64,000 bases of DNA from UBA8079 sp965205535 (GTDB taxonomy: Bacteria > Pseudomonadota > Alphaproteobacteria > UBA6615). The notes below the pieces were generated by a model that was not told where the DNA came from, did not search any database, and was given only the letters and a program-made list of their open reading frames with translations. Below, in pieces: positions 17,674 through 26,716 of the stretch; within the stretch, counting starts at the first letter, position 1; each line of letters opens with the position of its first letter. A program made the position numbers and the translations under genes. The DNA lies in NCBI GenBank assembly GCA_965205535.1, contig CBDBHH010000005.1:1736001-1800000 (forward strand). Direction: 5' to 3'.

Positions 17674-18570
17674 ATGCCAGACGCGAACGGCCACGACGCG
17701 GTGACCGACCGTCCGATTGCCGGTATCGATCATGCCTTGATTGGTGTGGCCGATCTGGATGCGGCGCGCGATACGTTTACGCGCCTGGGCTTTACCGTGT
17801 CGCCACGCGGTCGCCATATCGGCTGGGGCACCGGCAACTATACGATCATGTTCGAGCATGATTATGTCGAGCTGCTGGGGGTCATAGACCCGTCGCAGTA
17901 TATTCACCGCCTCGACGAGTTTCTGGAGACCGGGGAGGGGCTGCTGAATGTGGCCCTTGGCACCACCGACGCCGAAGCCGCGTTTGACTGGCTTCAGGCA
18001 CAGGGCGTTGATGCGGCGGCGCCTGAGCAGTTGCAGCGTTTGCTCGAGACCGAAGAGGGCGACGAGACCCTCCAGTTTCGCAATGTCTATATCCCCAACG
18101 ACATCACGCCGGGCTTGAACACCTTCGCATGCGAGCATCGCACCCCCGAGAAACTCCGGCGGGCGAGCTGGCTGTCCCATCCCAACGGGGCGCGGCGCAT
18201 ATCGGAGGTCACCATTGTCATGGAGACTCTCGATGGCGTTCGCGATTGTTATGTCCGTCTGTTCGGAGAAGAGGCGGTGTCGGGCGATGAGCGCAAGGGC
18301 AACATTACGGTCGATACGGGTCGCGACGAACTCTGGTTCGTCACCCCCAAGACCTTCCCCGAGCGCCACTACGACAAGAAAATCGACGAGAGCCTGCCGC
18401 TGCCGCGGCTGGCCGCGCTCACGCTTGAGGTTGCCGATACCCAGGCGACGGCGCTGTATCTTTCCGGTCAGCAGGTGGCGTTCGAGCGCGACAGCACCGA
18501 TGCGGTGATTGTCTCATCGGAGGAGGCCTGCGGGACCTTCCTCGTTTTTGCCGACGCGCCCGAAGACTAG
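17674..18570 (+). CDS. Glyoxalase-fold (VOC superfamily) protein
   Basis: A 298-residue protein with two vicinal-oxygen-chelate repeats. The first begins GIDHALIGVADLDAARDTFTRLGF with YTIMFEHDYVELLGV; the second begins SEVTIVMETLDGVRDCYVRLFG. The layout matches the Glyoxalase-like domain 3 group, in which metal-binding histidines and glutamates catalyse isomerase or dioxygenase chemistry. Substrate not predictable. A gap of about 120 bases separates it from mtnP, so it may have its own promoter. Confidence 0.82.
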   Translation: MPDANGHDAVTDRPIAGIDHALIGVADLDAARDTFTRLGFTVSPRGRHIGWGTGNYTIMFEHDYVELLGVIDPSQYIHRLDEFLETGEGLLNVALGTTDAEAAFDWLQAQGVDAAAPEQLQRLLETEEGDETLQFRNVYIPNDITPGLNTFACEHRTPEKLRRASWLSHPNGARRISEVTIVMETLDGVRDCYVRLFGEEAVSGDERKGNITVDTGRDELWFVTPKTFPERHYDKKIDESLPLPRLAALTLEVADTQATALYLSGQQVAFERDSTDAVIVSSEEACGTFLVFADAPED

Positions 18571-18590
18571 CCAGGCTGCTGTATCCGGCG

Positions 18591-19259
18591 CTAGCCGATA
18601 TTCGCCGTCAGGAATTCCAGGGTGCGTCCCATGGCCTGACCGGCGGCTTCCTTGTGATAGGAACCGCGGCGCGAGCAGCTGAAGCCATGTCCCGCACCTT
18701 CATAGATGAAGCTCGGGATGTCGGGATGATCGGCCTCGACATTGTGGACCCCGTCGAGAGGAATGCCTGCGTCTTCCGCGCCCCAGTGGAACATGACGGG
18801 GCAATTGGGTGTCTCGCCGCTGTTCGACAGAATATCGCCGCCGTAGTAGCAAACCGCCGCTGACACCGATGAACGGGCCGCCGCGAACCACGCAACCGAA
18901 CCGCCCATGCAGAAGCCGACCACGCCGATTTTGCCGGCGCCGTCGATCTGCGCGATCGCCGCGTCCACGTCCTTGACCACGTCATCCCAGTCCAGCGCAC
19001 CCTTCAGCGCGCGACCCTTGGCCATGCCGTCCTCGTTGAATTCGAGGACCGCGTCTCGCTCATGGCGGTCGAACAATGCTGGTGCGATCGCGACATAGCC
19101 TTCCTTGGCGAAATTGTCGACGGTCTCGCGGATGTCGTCATTGACGCCGAAAATTTCCTGAATGATGACCACGCCACCACGCGGCGCGCCGTCCGGCGCG
19201 GCCTGATAGGCGTCCAGTTCATGTCCGTCGGCAGCCTTCAGTTTCAAATCGGTACCCAT
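18591..19259 (-). CDS. Dienelactone hydrolase family protein
   Basis: A 222-residue alpha/beta hydrolase with a cysteine nucleophile: C117 in GVVGFCMGG, then D163 (HWGAEDAGIP) and H191 (EGAGHGFSC), the dienelactone hydrolase triad. The conserved N-terminal IIQEIFGVN supplies the glutamate. In chlorocatechol pathways the enzyme opens dienelactone to maleylacetate, but no other degradation genes are nearby, so a general carboxyl-ester hydrolase role is possible. It stands alone between a convergent gene and ychF. Confidence 0.92.
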   Translation of the reverse strand: MGTDLKLKAADGHELDAYQAAPDGAPRGGVVIIQEIFGVNDDIRETVDNFAKEGYVAIAPALFDRHERDAVLEFNEDGMAKGRALKGALDWDDVVKDVDAAIAQIDGAGKIGVVGFCMGGSVAWFAAARSSVSAAVCYYGGDILSNSGETPNCPVMFHWGAEDAGIPLDGVHNVEADHPDIPSFIYEGAGHGFSCSRRGSYHKEAAGQAMGRTLEFLTANIG

Positions 19260-19312
19260 AGTTCGTTCCTCCCAACCAGGTTCATTTTCTGTTTCGAGAT
19301 GATCCTAGAACG

Positions 19313-20413
19313 CTAGACGTTGAAGCGAAACAGCATCACGTCGCCATCCTGGACCTTGTAGTCGCGCCCTTCCTGCCGCATGCGGCCGGCTTCGCGCGCG
19401 CCCTGTTCGCCGCCATGTTCGACATAGTCGCCAAACCCGATCGTCTCGGCGCGGATGAAACCCTTCTGGAAGTCCGTGTGGATGCGCCCGGCGGCATCAT
19501 AGGCGGTGGCAGCACCTGCCACCGTCCATGCGCGGGTTTCCTTGGGGCCGACGGTGAAGAACGCCATCAGGTGGAGCAGTTCATAACCGGCGCGAATGAC
19601 CCGTGAGAGGCCGGTATCGGTCAGCCCCAGTCCCTCGAGAAATTCGGCGCGTTCGGCGAGGTCTTCGAGTTGCGCGACCTCGGATTCGATTTCCGCCGAC
19701 ACGATAACAATTCCGGCACCGTTCTCCGCTGCCATGCCGGCGACCGCCTCGGTATGGCTGTTACCGTCGACGGCGGAATCTTCGTCGACGTTGCAGACAT
19801 AAAGCACGGGCTTGGAGGTGAGCAGCTGCAACTGTCGGAATTCGACCTGCTGATCGTCGGGAATGCTCGCGGTTCGGGCCGGGCGGCCGTCCTGCAGGGC
19901 GGCGAGAACAGGTTCCAGCAACTGGAGTTCGGCGCGGGAATCCTTGTCGCCGCCCTTGGCGCGTTTCTCGGTCGTCTCGTAGCGCCGCTCCATGGCTTCC
20001 AGGTCGGCGATCAGCAACTCGGTCTCGACGATCTCCGCGTCGCGGACCGGGTCCACGCCACCTTCGACATGGGTGACCCCGCTGTCGTCGAAACAGCGCA
20101 GCACGTGGCAGACCGCGTCAACTTCGCGAATATGGGAGAGGAATTTGTTCCCCAGCCCTTCGCCCTTGCTCGCACCGCGCACCAGCCCCGCAATATCCAC
20201 GAATTCCAGATAGGTCGGGATGATTTCGGCAGACTTCGCCAGGTCCGCGAGCGTGGCCAGACGCTCGTCGGGCACCGCCACGCGCCCGGCGTTCGGCTCG
20301 ATGGTGCAAAAGGGATAATTCGCCGATTCCGCCTGCGCGGTCGCGGTCAGTGCATTGAACAGCGTCGATTTGCCGACATTCGGCAAACCGACGATCCCAC
20401 AATTGAAACCCAT
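19313..20413 (-). CDS. ychF: Redox-regulated ribosome-binding ATPase YchF
   Basis: A 366-residue Obg-related P-loop protein. The P-loop GLPNVGKST is at residues 9-17; G2 and G3 regions and a C-terminal TGS domain ending DVMLFRFNV are present. YchF/OLA1 prefers ATP to GTP, binds the 70S ribosome and dampens oxidative stress responses. It is one base after pth on the same strand; the pth-ychF pairing is widespread. Confidence 0.96.
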   Translation of the reverse strand: MGFNCGIVGLPNVGKSTLFNALTATAQAESANYPFCTIEPNAGRVAVPDERLATLADLAKSAEIIPTYLEFVDIAGLVRGASKGEGLGNKFLSHIREVDAVCHVLRCFDDSGVTHVEGGVDPVRDAEIVETELLIADLEAMERRYETTEKRAKGGDKDSRAELQLLEPVLAALQDGRPARTASIPDDQQVEFRQLQLLTSKPVLYVCNVDEDSAVDGNSHTEAVAGMAAENGAGIVIVSAEIESEVAQLEDLAERAEFLEGLGLTDTGLSRVIRAGYELLHLMAFFTVGPKETRAWTVAGAATAYDAAGRIHTDFQKGFIRAETIGFGDYVEHGGEQGAREAGRMRQEGRDYKVQDGDVMLFRFNV

Positions 20414-20414
20414 T

Positions 20415-21128
20415 CTAGTCGCGTCCTCGTAGTCGGTTCATGGCACGCGACAGGGCATTGCCGACCGCGGTATCCGGTTCGGATGGTGCCGTCGGCACGG
20501 CCGCGGCCTTCTTGTCTGTTTTGCTCTTGGCTGAGGTCTGCTGTGCCGGTTCGTCCTGACCATGGACGGCCATGGCGACCCGGCTCATGAAGTCGCTTGC
20601 CCGGCCCTCGAACAAGGCGGGAAGCTCGTCGGCCACGGCAGACAGCTCACGGGTGAGCCAATCCTGGTCTGCCTTTGAAAAGTCGCCGAGTACGTAATTC
20701 TTGACCTGGGCCTTGTCGCCGGGGTGACCGACCCCGAGGCGCACGCGCCAGTAATTCTTGTCACCGAGATGGGCGTCGATACTGCGCAGGCCGTTATGCC
20801 CCGCATGGCCGCCTCCCTGCTTGACGCGCAGCTTGGCGGCGACCAGGTCGATCTCGTCATAAATCACGATGACGTCTTCGGGGGCCAGCTTGTAGAAGCG
20901 AAGGGCTTCGCCGACCGCGCGGCCGGATTCATTCATATAGGTGGCCGGCTTCAGGACGATGACCCGTTCGCCACCGATCTGGCCTTCGCTGACATCGCCC
21001 TGGAACTTGGCACGGGGCGCAGAAAGGCCATGGCGGCGAACGATCTCGTCCGCCGCCATGAAACCGATATTGTGTCGGTTGTTTCGATGTTTCGGGCCGG
21101 GATTTCCGAGCCCCACAACCAATCGCAT
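20415..21128 (-). CDS. pth: Peptidyl-tRNA hydrolase
   Basis: A 237-residue Pth. It frees tRNA from peptidyl-tRNAs that drop off the ribosome. The catalytic H19 and substrate-binding N9 lie in MRLVVGLGNPGPKHRNNRHN. The core ends near residue 190; the remaining 45 residues form a lysine/alanine/proline-rich tail not found in the E. coli enzyme but common in Alphaproteobacteria. It lies between rplY and ychF, 30 bases after rplY, the usual gene order. Confidence 0.96.
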   Translation of the reverse strand: MRLVVGLGNPGPKHRNNRHNIGFMAADEIVRRHGLSAPRAKFQGDVSEGQIGGERVIVLKPATYMNESGRAVGEALRFYKLAPEDVIVIYDEIDLVAAKLRVKQGGGHAGHNGLRSIDAHLGDKNYWRVRLGVGHPGDKAQVKNYVLGDFSKADQDWLTRELSAVADELPALFEGRASDFMSRVAMAVHGQDEPAQQTSAKSKTDKKAAAVPTAPSEPDTAVGNALSRAMNRLRGRD

Positions 21129-21158
21129 TTTCTGCTCGCCCGTTTTTGGGACGGTGGG

Positions 21159-21842
21159 CTAGTCCTCGTCGCCCTCGCCGTCGGTGCCTTCACCTTCGCC
21201 GTCGCCTTCACCTTCTTCGCCCTCTTCGCCTTCCTCAAGCTCGGCATCCGGATCGATTTCGTCTTCGACCGGCGCGACCGTCGGCGCGGCAATGGTTGCG
21301 ATGGTGAAGTCACGATCCGTGATCGTCGGCTTGACGCCGTCGGGAAGCGTGATGTCGGAGATGTGGATGCTGTCACCGACGTCCAGGCCGGTCAGATCGG
21401 CCACGAACTCCTCGGGAATGGCACCCGCGCGGCAAACAACCTCGACCGCATGGCGCACGATGTTGAGAACGCCGCCGCCCTTGAGGCCGGGGGAATCTTC
21501 CTCGTTTTCGAAACGAACCTGAATTTCCAGGTTGATGCGCGTGCGTTCGGTGACGCGCAGAAAATCCAGATGCATCGGCGCATCCGTGACCGGATGTACC
21601 TGCAATTCGCGGCACAAGACCTGCTGCTGGTTGCCATCAACGTCCATGTCGAACAGCGTGGCGAAAAAGCCGGGCTGTGCGAGCGCGGCCCGCAACTGGG
21701 CCGGGGTGATGGAAATGGGTTCGGGGTCCTTGTTCGCGCCATAGATCACCGCCGGCACTTTGCCGATCCGGCGAGTTGCACGGGCGGCCCCCTTGTCGAC
21801 CTGTGCGCGCGATTCCGCGTTAAACGTCACGGTATCCGCCAT
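21159..21842 (-). CDS. rplY: 50S ribosomal protein L25/general stress protein Ctc
   Basis: A 227-residue long-form L25 (CTC) that binds 5S rRNA. The N-terminal L25 domain runs from VTFNAESRAQVDKGAARATRR to about residue 95, followed by the TL5 C-terminal beta domain and an extremely acidic tail rich in E, D and G. The tail is typical of the alphaproteobacterial form. It precedes pth and follows prs on the same strand. Confidence 0.94.
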   Translation of the reverse strand: MADTVTFNAESRAQVDKGAARATRRIGKVPAVIYGANKDPEPISITPAQLRAALAQPGFFATLFDMDVDGNQQQVLCRELQVHPVTDAPMHLDFLRVTERTRINLEIQVRFENEEDSPGLKGGGVLNIVRHAVEVVCRAGAIPEEFVADLTGLDVGDSIHISDITLPDGVKPTITDRDFTIATIAAPTVAPVEDEIDPDAELEEGEEGEEGEGDGEGEGTDGEGDED

Positions 21843-21923
21843 GATTCACTCCTCTGACCCGGTCATGCCTCCAAGGGTGCCACGACCGGGGCGGTTACAT
21901 ATCGACGCCGGATGCGCCGAATT

Positions 21924-22856
21924 CTAGTTGAACAGACTTGAAACCGAGGCTTCGCGGCTGATGCGGTCTATCGCCTTGCCCAGCAGGGGGGCGACCGTCA
22001 GTTGCCGGATGTTGCTCGCGACACGCACCGCTTCGGTTGCCTGTATCGAGTCAGTCATCACCAGGGTTTCCAGCGGAGATGCCGCAACACGCCCCACGGC
22101 ACCACCCGACAGCACTCCGTGCGTCACATAGGCGGACACCGATTTGGCGCCTTGATTCATCAACGCTGACGCGGCGTTACACAACGTGCCGGCGCTATCA
22201 CAGATATCGTCAACAAGTATGCATCGTCGCTGCTCGACGTCGCCGATGATGTTCATCACTTCGGAAACGCCAGCCCGTTCGCGGCGCTTATCGATGATCG
22301 CGAGATCGGCGTCAAGACGTTTGGCCAATCCCCGGGCGCGAACAACGCCGCCCACATCGGGGGAAACGATCACCAGTTCGTCGTCGCCGCCCTGCGTTCC
22401 GATGTCTTCCGAGAAGAGCGGACCGCCGAAAAGATTGTCCACCGGGATGTCGAAAAACCCCTGAATCTGGCCCGCATGCAGATCGAGGGTCAGCACACGG
22501 TCCGCGCCTGCGCGGGTGATCAGGTTGGCAACGAGTTTTGCCGAGATGGGCGTACGAGGACCGGTTTTCCGGTCCTGCCGGGCGTAACCGAAATAGGGGA
22601 TCACCGCCGTGATGCGGCGCGCCGAGCCGCGCCGCAGCGCGTCCAGCGTGACCAGCAATTCCATCAGATTGTCGTTTGCCGGGTAGGATGTGGACTGGAC
22701 GACAAAGACGTCCTCGCCGCGCACATTCTCCAGGATCTCGACAAACACTTCCATATCCGAGAAACGCCGGATGGATGCCTGTGTGAGCTCAATATTCAGA
22801 TATGCCGAAATTGCCTCGGCAAGCGGGCGGTTGCTGTTGCACGCCAGCACCTTCAT
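21924..22856 (-). CDS. prs: Ribose-phosphate pyrophosphokinase (PRPP synthase)
   Basis: A 310-residue class I PRPP synthase; it transfers pyrophosphate from ATP to ribose 5-phosphate for nucleotide, histidine and tryptophan synthesis. The ATG at 22856 (MKVLACNSNRPLAEAISAYL) matches the family N-terminus. The catalytic flexible-loop region PYFGYARQDRK, the DLHAGQIQGFFDIPVDNL segment and the PRPP loop VDDICDSAGT are present. It is followed on the same strand by rplY, as in many Alphaproteobacteria. Confidence 0.96.
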   Translation of the reverse strand: MKVLACNSNRPLAEAISAYLNIELTQASIRRFSDMEVFVEILENVRGEDVFVVQSTSYPANDNLMELLVTLDALRRGSARRITAVIPYFGYARQDRKTGPRTPISAKLVANLITRAGADRVLTLDLHAGQIQGFFDIPVDNLFGGPLFSEDIGTQGGDDELVIVSPDVGGVVRARGLAKRLDADLAIIDKRRERAGVSEVMNIIGDVEQRRCILVDDICDSAGTLCNAASALMNQGAKSVSAYVTHGVLSGGAVGRVAASPLETLVMTDSIQATEAVRVASNIRQLTVAPLLGKAIDRISREASVSSLFN

Positions 22857-23021
22857 CGATCGTACCCCCGAACCCTGAATGCCGCCTTCTGGCGACCCGG
22901 GCATTTATCGATCCTTCAAGCGGAGGCGGTTGTCACAACCGACCCCATGCGCGGGCGGAACGTATCAACCCGGCAGGGGGCTGTAAACAAGACTCGGCTG
23001 GGGATAATAACGGGGCCGGCG

Positions 23022-23909
23022 CTAACGTTTTGCCCTGTCATCGCTGGCTTCTTTTTCGGTCCCCGGTGCGACGAAACCGTCTCGCCAGTCGATCCGCGAA
23101 ACCAGGTCCACCATTCCGGCGGCAGCAGCGAGTCCGGCTTCCCGCGCGAGCTCTCCCCAGCTGTTCTCGACGACGCTTTTGGCAAAGGGACTCGCCTGCT
23201 CGATCTTCCCGATTTCTGCCCCGAACGGGTCCGTCACGGCCCATGCGATCGTGACCTCGACGCGTTCATCCGCCAGTGGTTTCACGCTGACGTCGGCTGT
23301 CGCCATCAGGGTCTCGTCACTTGCGGTTGTTGCGAGACGGGCGCCCAACCGTCGCAGGCCCTGGCGTAGCGCAGCCTGCAGGCGTGTTCCGCCATTGTCC
23401 GGTGCGCCGCTGACCGTGCCGACATAGATGGCCGGCGTAACCACCTCCGCCTTGACGTCGTCCTGGATATAGGCGGCGATTTCAGGGGCCGCACCCGCCG
23501 CGAAGGCCGCCATCAACGCCGGGTCCGCCCGCGCCCAGGGATCGATCGGGGTGCCCTCAATGCTTTGTTTGTAGCTTCCGACCTCTTCGCCCAGAGAATC
23601 GAAAAGAACCCACGCGATATGCGCGTCGCGCCCGGGGTCGATCACGGTCCCTGTCAGCACCATGCTGGAACGGTTGCGGCTGCTGCGGAAGGCAGGGACG
23701 TCCCGCTCGATCAGCGCTTCGACCATTTCGCGTGCCAGACCGTCCGCCGTTGCGGCCGGGGCATCGATCACCGGATGGACAAGAATGCCGGGTGAGTCCG
23801 ATAGTCGAAGCAGACCGTTTTCGCTGTCGGGTGCGCGCTCGAACACGCGCGGCACCGGTTGGCACGCGGTCAGGAAAACCAGCAGCGGCAACAACAGGCT
23901 AAATCGCAC
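23022..23909 (-). CDS. Putative lipoprotein of unknown function
   Basis: A 295-residue protein with a lipoprotein signal: hydrophobic LLLPLLVFLTAC, with the lipid-attached cysteine at residue 16. The mature part is about 280 residues with no recognised domain. It is last in the hldD-lgt-midA-pgeF run on the minus strand, close to lgt, whose product would lipidate it. Homologues in this context are known only as hypothetical alphaproteobacterial lipoproteins. Confidence 0.75.
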   Translation of the reverse strand: MRFSLLLPLLVFLTACQPVPRVFERAPDSENGLLRLSDSPGILVHPVIDAPAATADGLAREMVEALIERDVPAFRSSRNRSSMVLTGTVIDPGRDAHIAWVLFDSLGEEVGSYKQSIEGTPIDPWARADPALMAAFAAGAAPEIAAYIQDDVKAEVVTPAIYVGTVSGAPDNGGTRLQAALRQGLRRLGARLATTASDETLMATADVSVKPLADERVEVTIAWAVTDPFGAEIGKIEQASPFAKSVVENSWGELAREAGLAAAAGMVDLVSRIDWRDGFVAPGTEKEASDDRAKR

Positions 23910-23964
23910 AACTCACCATCATCGCCGCCAGCGTGAAGAATATCAGCATGATCAGATAGGGCAT
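23899..23964 (-). CDS. Possible 21-residue hydrophobic peptide
   Basis: A short frame MPYLIMLIFFTLAAMMVSCAI lies between pgeF and the lipoprotein gene, overlapping the start of the latter by about ten bases. It would be one membrane helix and could be a leader for translational coupling. There is no clear ribosome site, and hydrophobic frames of this size occur by chance. Confidence 0.2.
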   Translation of the reverse strand: MPYLIMLIFFTLAAMMVSCAI

Positions 23965-23967
23965 GGG

Positions 23968-24747
23968 CTAATCCGCCGCGCCCAGGACAATCAGCGACAG
24001 GTTGCGGCCATAGTCCGGCTCATGCCGATGACAGCTGCGCCGATAGCTGAAGAAATTCTCGTCACTATAGGTGTCCTGACCGGTCGCGGTGTTCGCGTCT
24101 ACACCGGCGCTGCTCAAACGGCTCTGCACATATCCGGGCAAATCGAAAAGCAGTCGGTCGGATTGTGGTCGCGGCGTGAAATACGCGTCGTTGGTTGCAT
24201 CCTGTGCGAGGAAGGGAGCGGGAAATTCCGGTCCCACCTCGTAGGATGCAGGGCCGATACAAGGTCCGACCGCGGCCGCGATCCGTGCCCGGTCGGCGCC
24301 GCGTGCCTCCATTTCAACCACCGTCGCCTCGACGACGCCATCCAGTGCGCCGCGCCAGCCGGCATGGGCTGCCGCAACGATGCGCGCCTCGGGATCGGCA
24401 AACAGGACCGGTGCGCAATCGGCCGCGAGGACCCCGATGGCCATGCCGGGGCGCGAACAGACGAGGGCGTCGGCCTGAGGCGGATCACCCGGGTCCATCG
24501 TTTCGGCATCGACGACGCGCGCGGAGTGGACCTGATAGAGCGTGTGTAACTGATCATGGCCGGCCCCGACGGATTGGGCCGCGCGCGTGCGGTTTTCGAT
24601 CACATGAGCGCGGTCGTCATCCGAACCGAGCCCGCAGTTTAGGCCGGCATAGATTCCCGCACTGACGCCACCTGCGCGGGACAGGAAGCGATGGCGGATC
24701 CCGGGAATGTTTCCCAAATTATCTGCACTGGCGTGAAGGTCTTGCAT
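23968..24747 (-). CDS. pgeF: Multicopper polyphenol oxidase-fold protein PgeF/YfiH
   Basis: A 259-residue protein of the YfiH family (peptidoglycan editing factor; some members act on purine nucleosides). The diagnostic blocks are N-terminal GIRHRFLSRAGGVSAGIYAG, LHTLYQVHSARVVDAE, GVLAADCAPVLFADPEARIV and AAAHAGWRGALDGVV. Histidine and cysteine metal ligands are kept. It follows midA by five bases, and the lgt-midA-pgeF order is typical of Alphaproteobacteria. Confidence 0.9.
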   Translation of the reverse strand: MQDLHASADNLGNIPGIRHRFLSRAGGVSAGIYAGLNCGLGSDDDRAHVIENRTRAAQSVGAGHDQLHTLYQVHSARVVDAETMDPGDPPQADALVCSRPGMAIGVLAADCAPVLFADPEARIVAAAHAGWRGALDGVVEATVVEMEARGADRARIAAAVGPCIGPASYEVGPEFPAPFLAQDATNDAYFTPRPQSDRLLFDLPGYVQSRLSSAGVDANTATGQDTYSDENFFSYRRSCHRHEPDYGRNLSLIVLGAAD

Positions 24748-24752
24748 ATCGG

Positions 24753-25853
24753 TCAGGATAGGGAATCGAAGCCTGCGAGAAGCTCCACCCGTTGCTCCGA
24801 GAGGGCCATTACCTTGAACAGGGTGCCCATTTCGCCGGGACCGATCAAGCGGGTCATCGCGGTGTTCAGGTCGCGGGCCTGACGCGCATCCGCATTCTGG
24901 CGCAGACCGTCAGCCCGCTCGCGGATACCGAGGCGTTGCAGGAACACGCCCTGGTCCAGTGGCCCCAGTGGCCGCACACCGGCATTCACGGCAGTCTCGG
25001 CGACGCGCTGAAAATCCACATGCGCCGTCACATCGCATGACCCCGGGGCTTCGAGGGGGTCAATGGGTCGGTGCTGGCGCACGGCCTGAACGGTCTCGCC
25101 GATCGCGGTTCGCCGATGTCCGTAGTCGATGAAAAGTGCCGCACCGCCTTGGGCTGCGATATAGGCTGCGATGCTGTCGACGACATTTGTCACGGCAGCG
25201 GATTCTTCGAGAATATCTCCCTCGCTTGCTTCGGCAAGCAGCTCGCCCGCATTCGGGCCGTCAGGTGTTGCCGTGCCGGTGGGCGTGAATGTGAAGACAT
25301 CCGCCGCGCGGTCATGGTCTACGAGGCGTTCACGCCATGCGCCACCGGTCTTCACGAATTGCCGCACCGGCAGGGCATCAAGGAACTCGTTGGCGATGAA
25401 GATCGCCGGCATACCGTCGAGAGACGGCACGCCGTCGTGCCAGGCCACCTTCTGGTCGTGCAGTGTCTTTTGTTGGGCATCGCGCAGCGTGGGGCTGTTC
25501 TCGACGAGGTGAATATGTGCCGCCGCGCGACACGCCGGCAGACCGGATAGCGCGCGCAGGGCGTCTGCCATCAACGTGCCCCGGCCGGGGCCCAGTTCGA
25601 CCAGTGCGAATTCGTCCGGCGCGTCGATGCGCTGCCAGCTGTCCGCACACCACAGCCCGATCAACTCGCCGAACATCTGGGAAATTTCGGGTGCTGTCGT
25701 GAAGTCTCCATCCACACCGAACGGGTCGCGCGTGGCGTAGTAACCACCGTCGGGGTCGCCGAGCGCGATCTCCATGAATTCCGCGACGCTGATCGGGCCG
25801 CGTTCGGAAATCACGCGGGTCAGACGGCGAACAACTGGCTGTCCGCTATCCAT
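24753..25853 (-). CDS. Class I SAM-dependent methyltransferase, MidA/NDUFAF7 family
   Basis: A 366-residue protein related to mitochondrial NDUFAF7 (MidA), which dimethylates an arginine of complex I subunit NDUFS2. The family N-terminus ISVAEFMEIALGDPDGGYYA and FGVDGDFTTAPEISQMFGEL are present, as is the SAM-binding ELGPGRGTLMADAL. A role in respiratory complex I assembly is possible but unproven in bacteria. It lies between lgt and pgeF with very short gaps. Confidence 0.9.
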   Translation of the reverse strand: MDSGQPVVRRLTRVISERGPISVAEFMEIALGDPDGGYYATRDPFGVDGDFTTAPEISQMFGELIGLWCADSWQRIDAPDEFALVELGPGRGTLMADALRALSGLPACRAAAHIHLVENSPTLRDAQQKTLHDQKVAWHDGVPSLDGMPAIFIANEFLDALPVRQFVKTGGAWRERLVDHDRAADVFTFTPTGTATPDGPNAGELLAEASEGDILEESAAVTNVVDSIAAYIAAQGGAALFIDYGHRRTAIGETVQAVRQHRPIDPLEAPGSCDVTAHVDFQRVAETAVNAGVRPLGPLDQGVFLQRLGIRERADGLRQNADARQARDLNTAMTRLIGPGEMGTLFKVMALSEQRVELLAGFDSLS

Positions 25854-25867
25854 GTGCGCGAGATTTC

Positions 25868-26710
25868 CTACTGGGCCGGCGTGGTCGCGCTTTGACTGTT
25901 GTCGAGACGATCATGGGTCACCGCATAGACGATGAAGATCAGACCGGCAATGGCGATGGGCGTCGACAGCCATTGGCCAATCGTCGAGCCCCACAGCAGG
26001 AATCCGCCATCACCCACGTAAGTATCGGGCTGGCGGAAAAATTCGACGAAGGTGCGCGTTGATCCATAGCCGAGCAGGAACACGCCCGTGAGCAGGCCCG
26101 GTCGGTACCGCGCGCGGGCAAAGCGGGCGAGCGCAAACAGGATGACGAAGAGGAGGAGCCCTTCGAGCCCTGCCTCATAGAGCTGGCTTGGGTGCCGGCC
26201 GACATCGCCGCCGTCGGGAAACACCACGGCCCAGGGGACATCGGTGGCGCGGCCGTATAGCTCGCCGTTGATGAAGTTTGCGAGGCGGCCCAGGAACAGC
26301 CCGATGGGGGCGGCGGCGGCGACCAGGTCGCCGAGAGTCAGAATCTGAATATTGTACCGCCGGGCATAGAGGATCGTCGCGACGATGACGCCGAGCAGGC
26401 CTCCATGGAACGACATGCCGCCATTCCAGACCGCCAGAATCTGCAGTGGATTGGCGAGGAAATAGTCGGGCTGGTAGAAGCCGATAAATCCGAGCCGCCC
26501 GCCCACGATGACGCCGACAATGGCCCAGCTGAAGAAATCCCCCACCTGTTGCGATGTCATTGTCACCGGCGGCCGGCGCAGCAGAGCCAGCATATAACCC
26601 CAGCCCGCGAGCAGCCCGACGATGAAGGCGAGCGCATACCAGCGCACGACGAACGGGCCGATCGCGATCGCGACCGGGTCAATTTCGGGAAATGGAATCG
26701 GCCCGGTCAT
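25868..26710 (-). CDS. lgt: Prolipoprotein diacylglyceryl transferase
   Basis: A 280-residue inner-membrane enzyme with about seven helices. It transfers diacylglycerol from phosphatidylglycerol to the lipobox cysteine of prolipoproteins. The conserved segments are GGRLGFIGFYQPDYF, the essential GGMSFHGGLLG, and LGRLANFINGELYGR. It lies six bases after hldD and just before midA in the minus-strand operon. Confidence 0.96.
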   Translation of the reverse strand: MTGPIPFPEIDPVAIAIGPFVVRWYALAFIVGLLAGWGYMLALLRRPPVTMTSQQVGDFFSWAIVGVIVGGRLGFIGFYQPDYFLANPLQILAVWNGGMSFHGGLLGVIVATILYARRYNIQILTLGDLVAAAAPIGLFLGRLANFINGELYGRATDVPWAVVFPDGGDVGRHPSQLYEAGLEGLLLFVILFALARFARARYRPGLLTGVFLLGYGSTRTFVEFFRQPDTYVGDGGFLLWGSTIGQWLSTPIAIAGLIFIVYAVTHDRLDNSQSATTPAQ

Positions 26711-26716
26711 GTTTCC

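Noticed and set aside
21858..21893. Hairpin between prs and rplY as a terminator or L25 autoregulatory site
   Set aside because: Imperfect pairing (CCGGTC...GACCGG) and no T tract; too weak to call.
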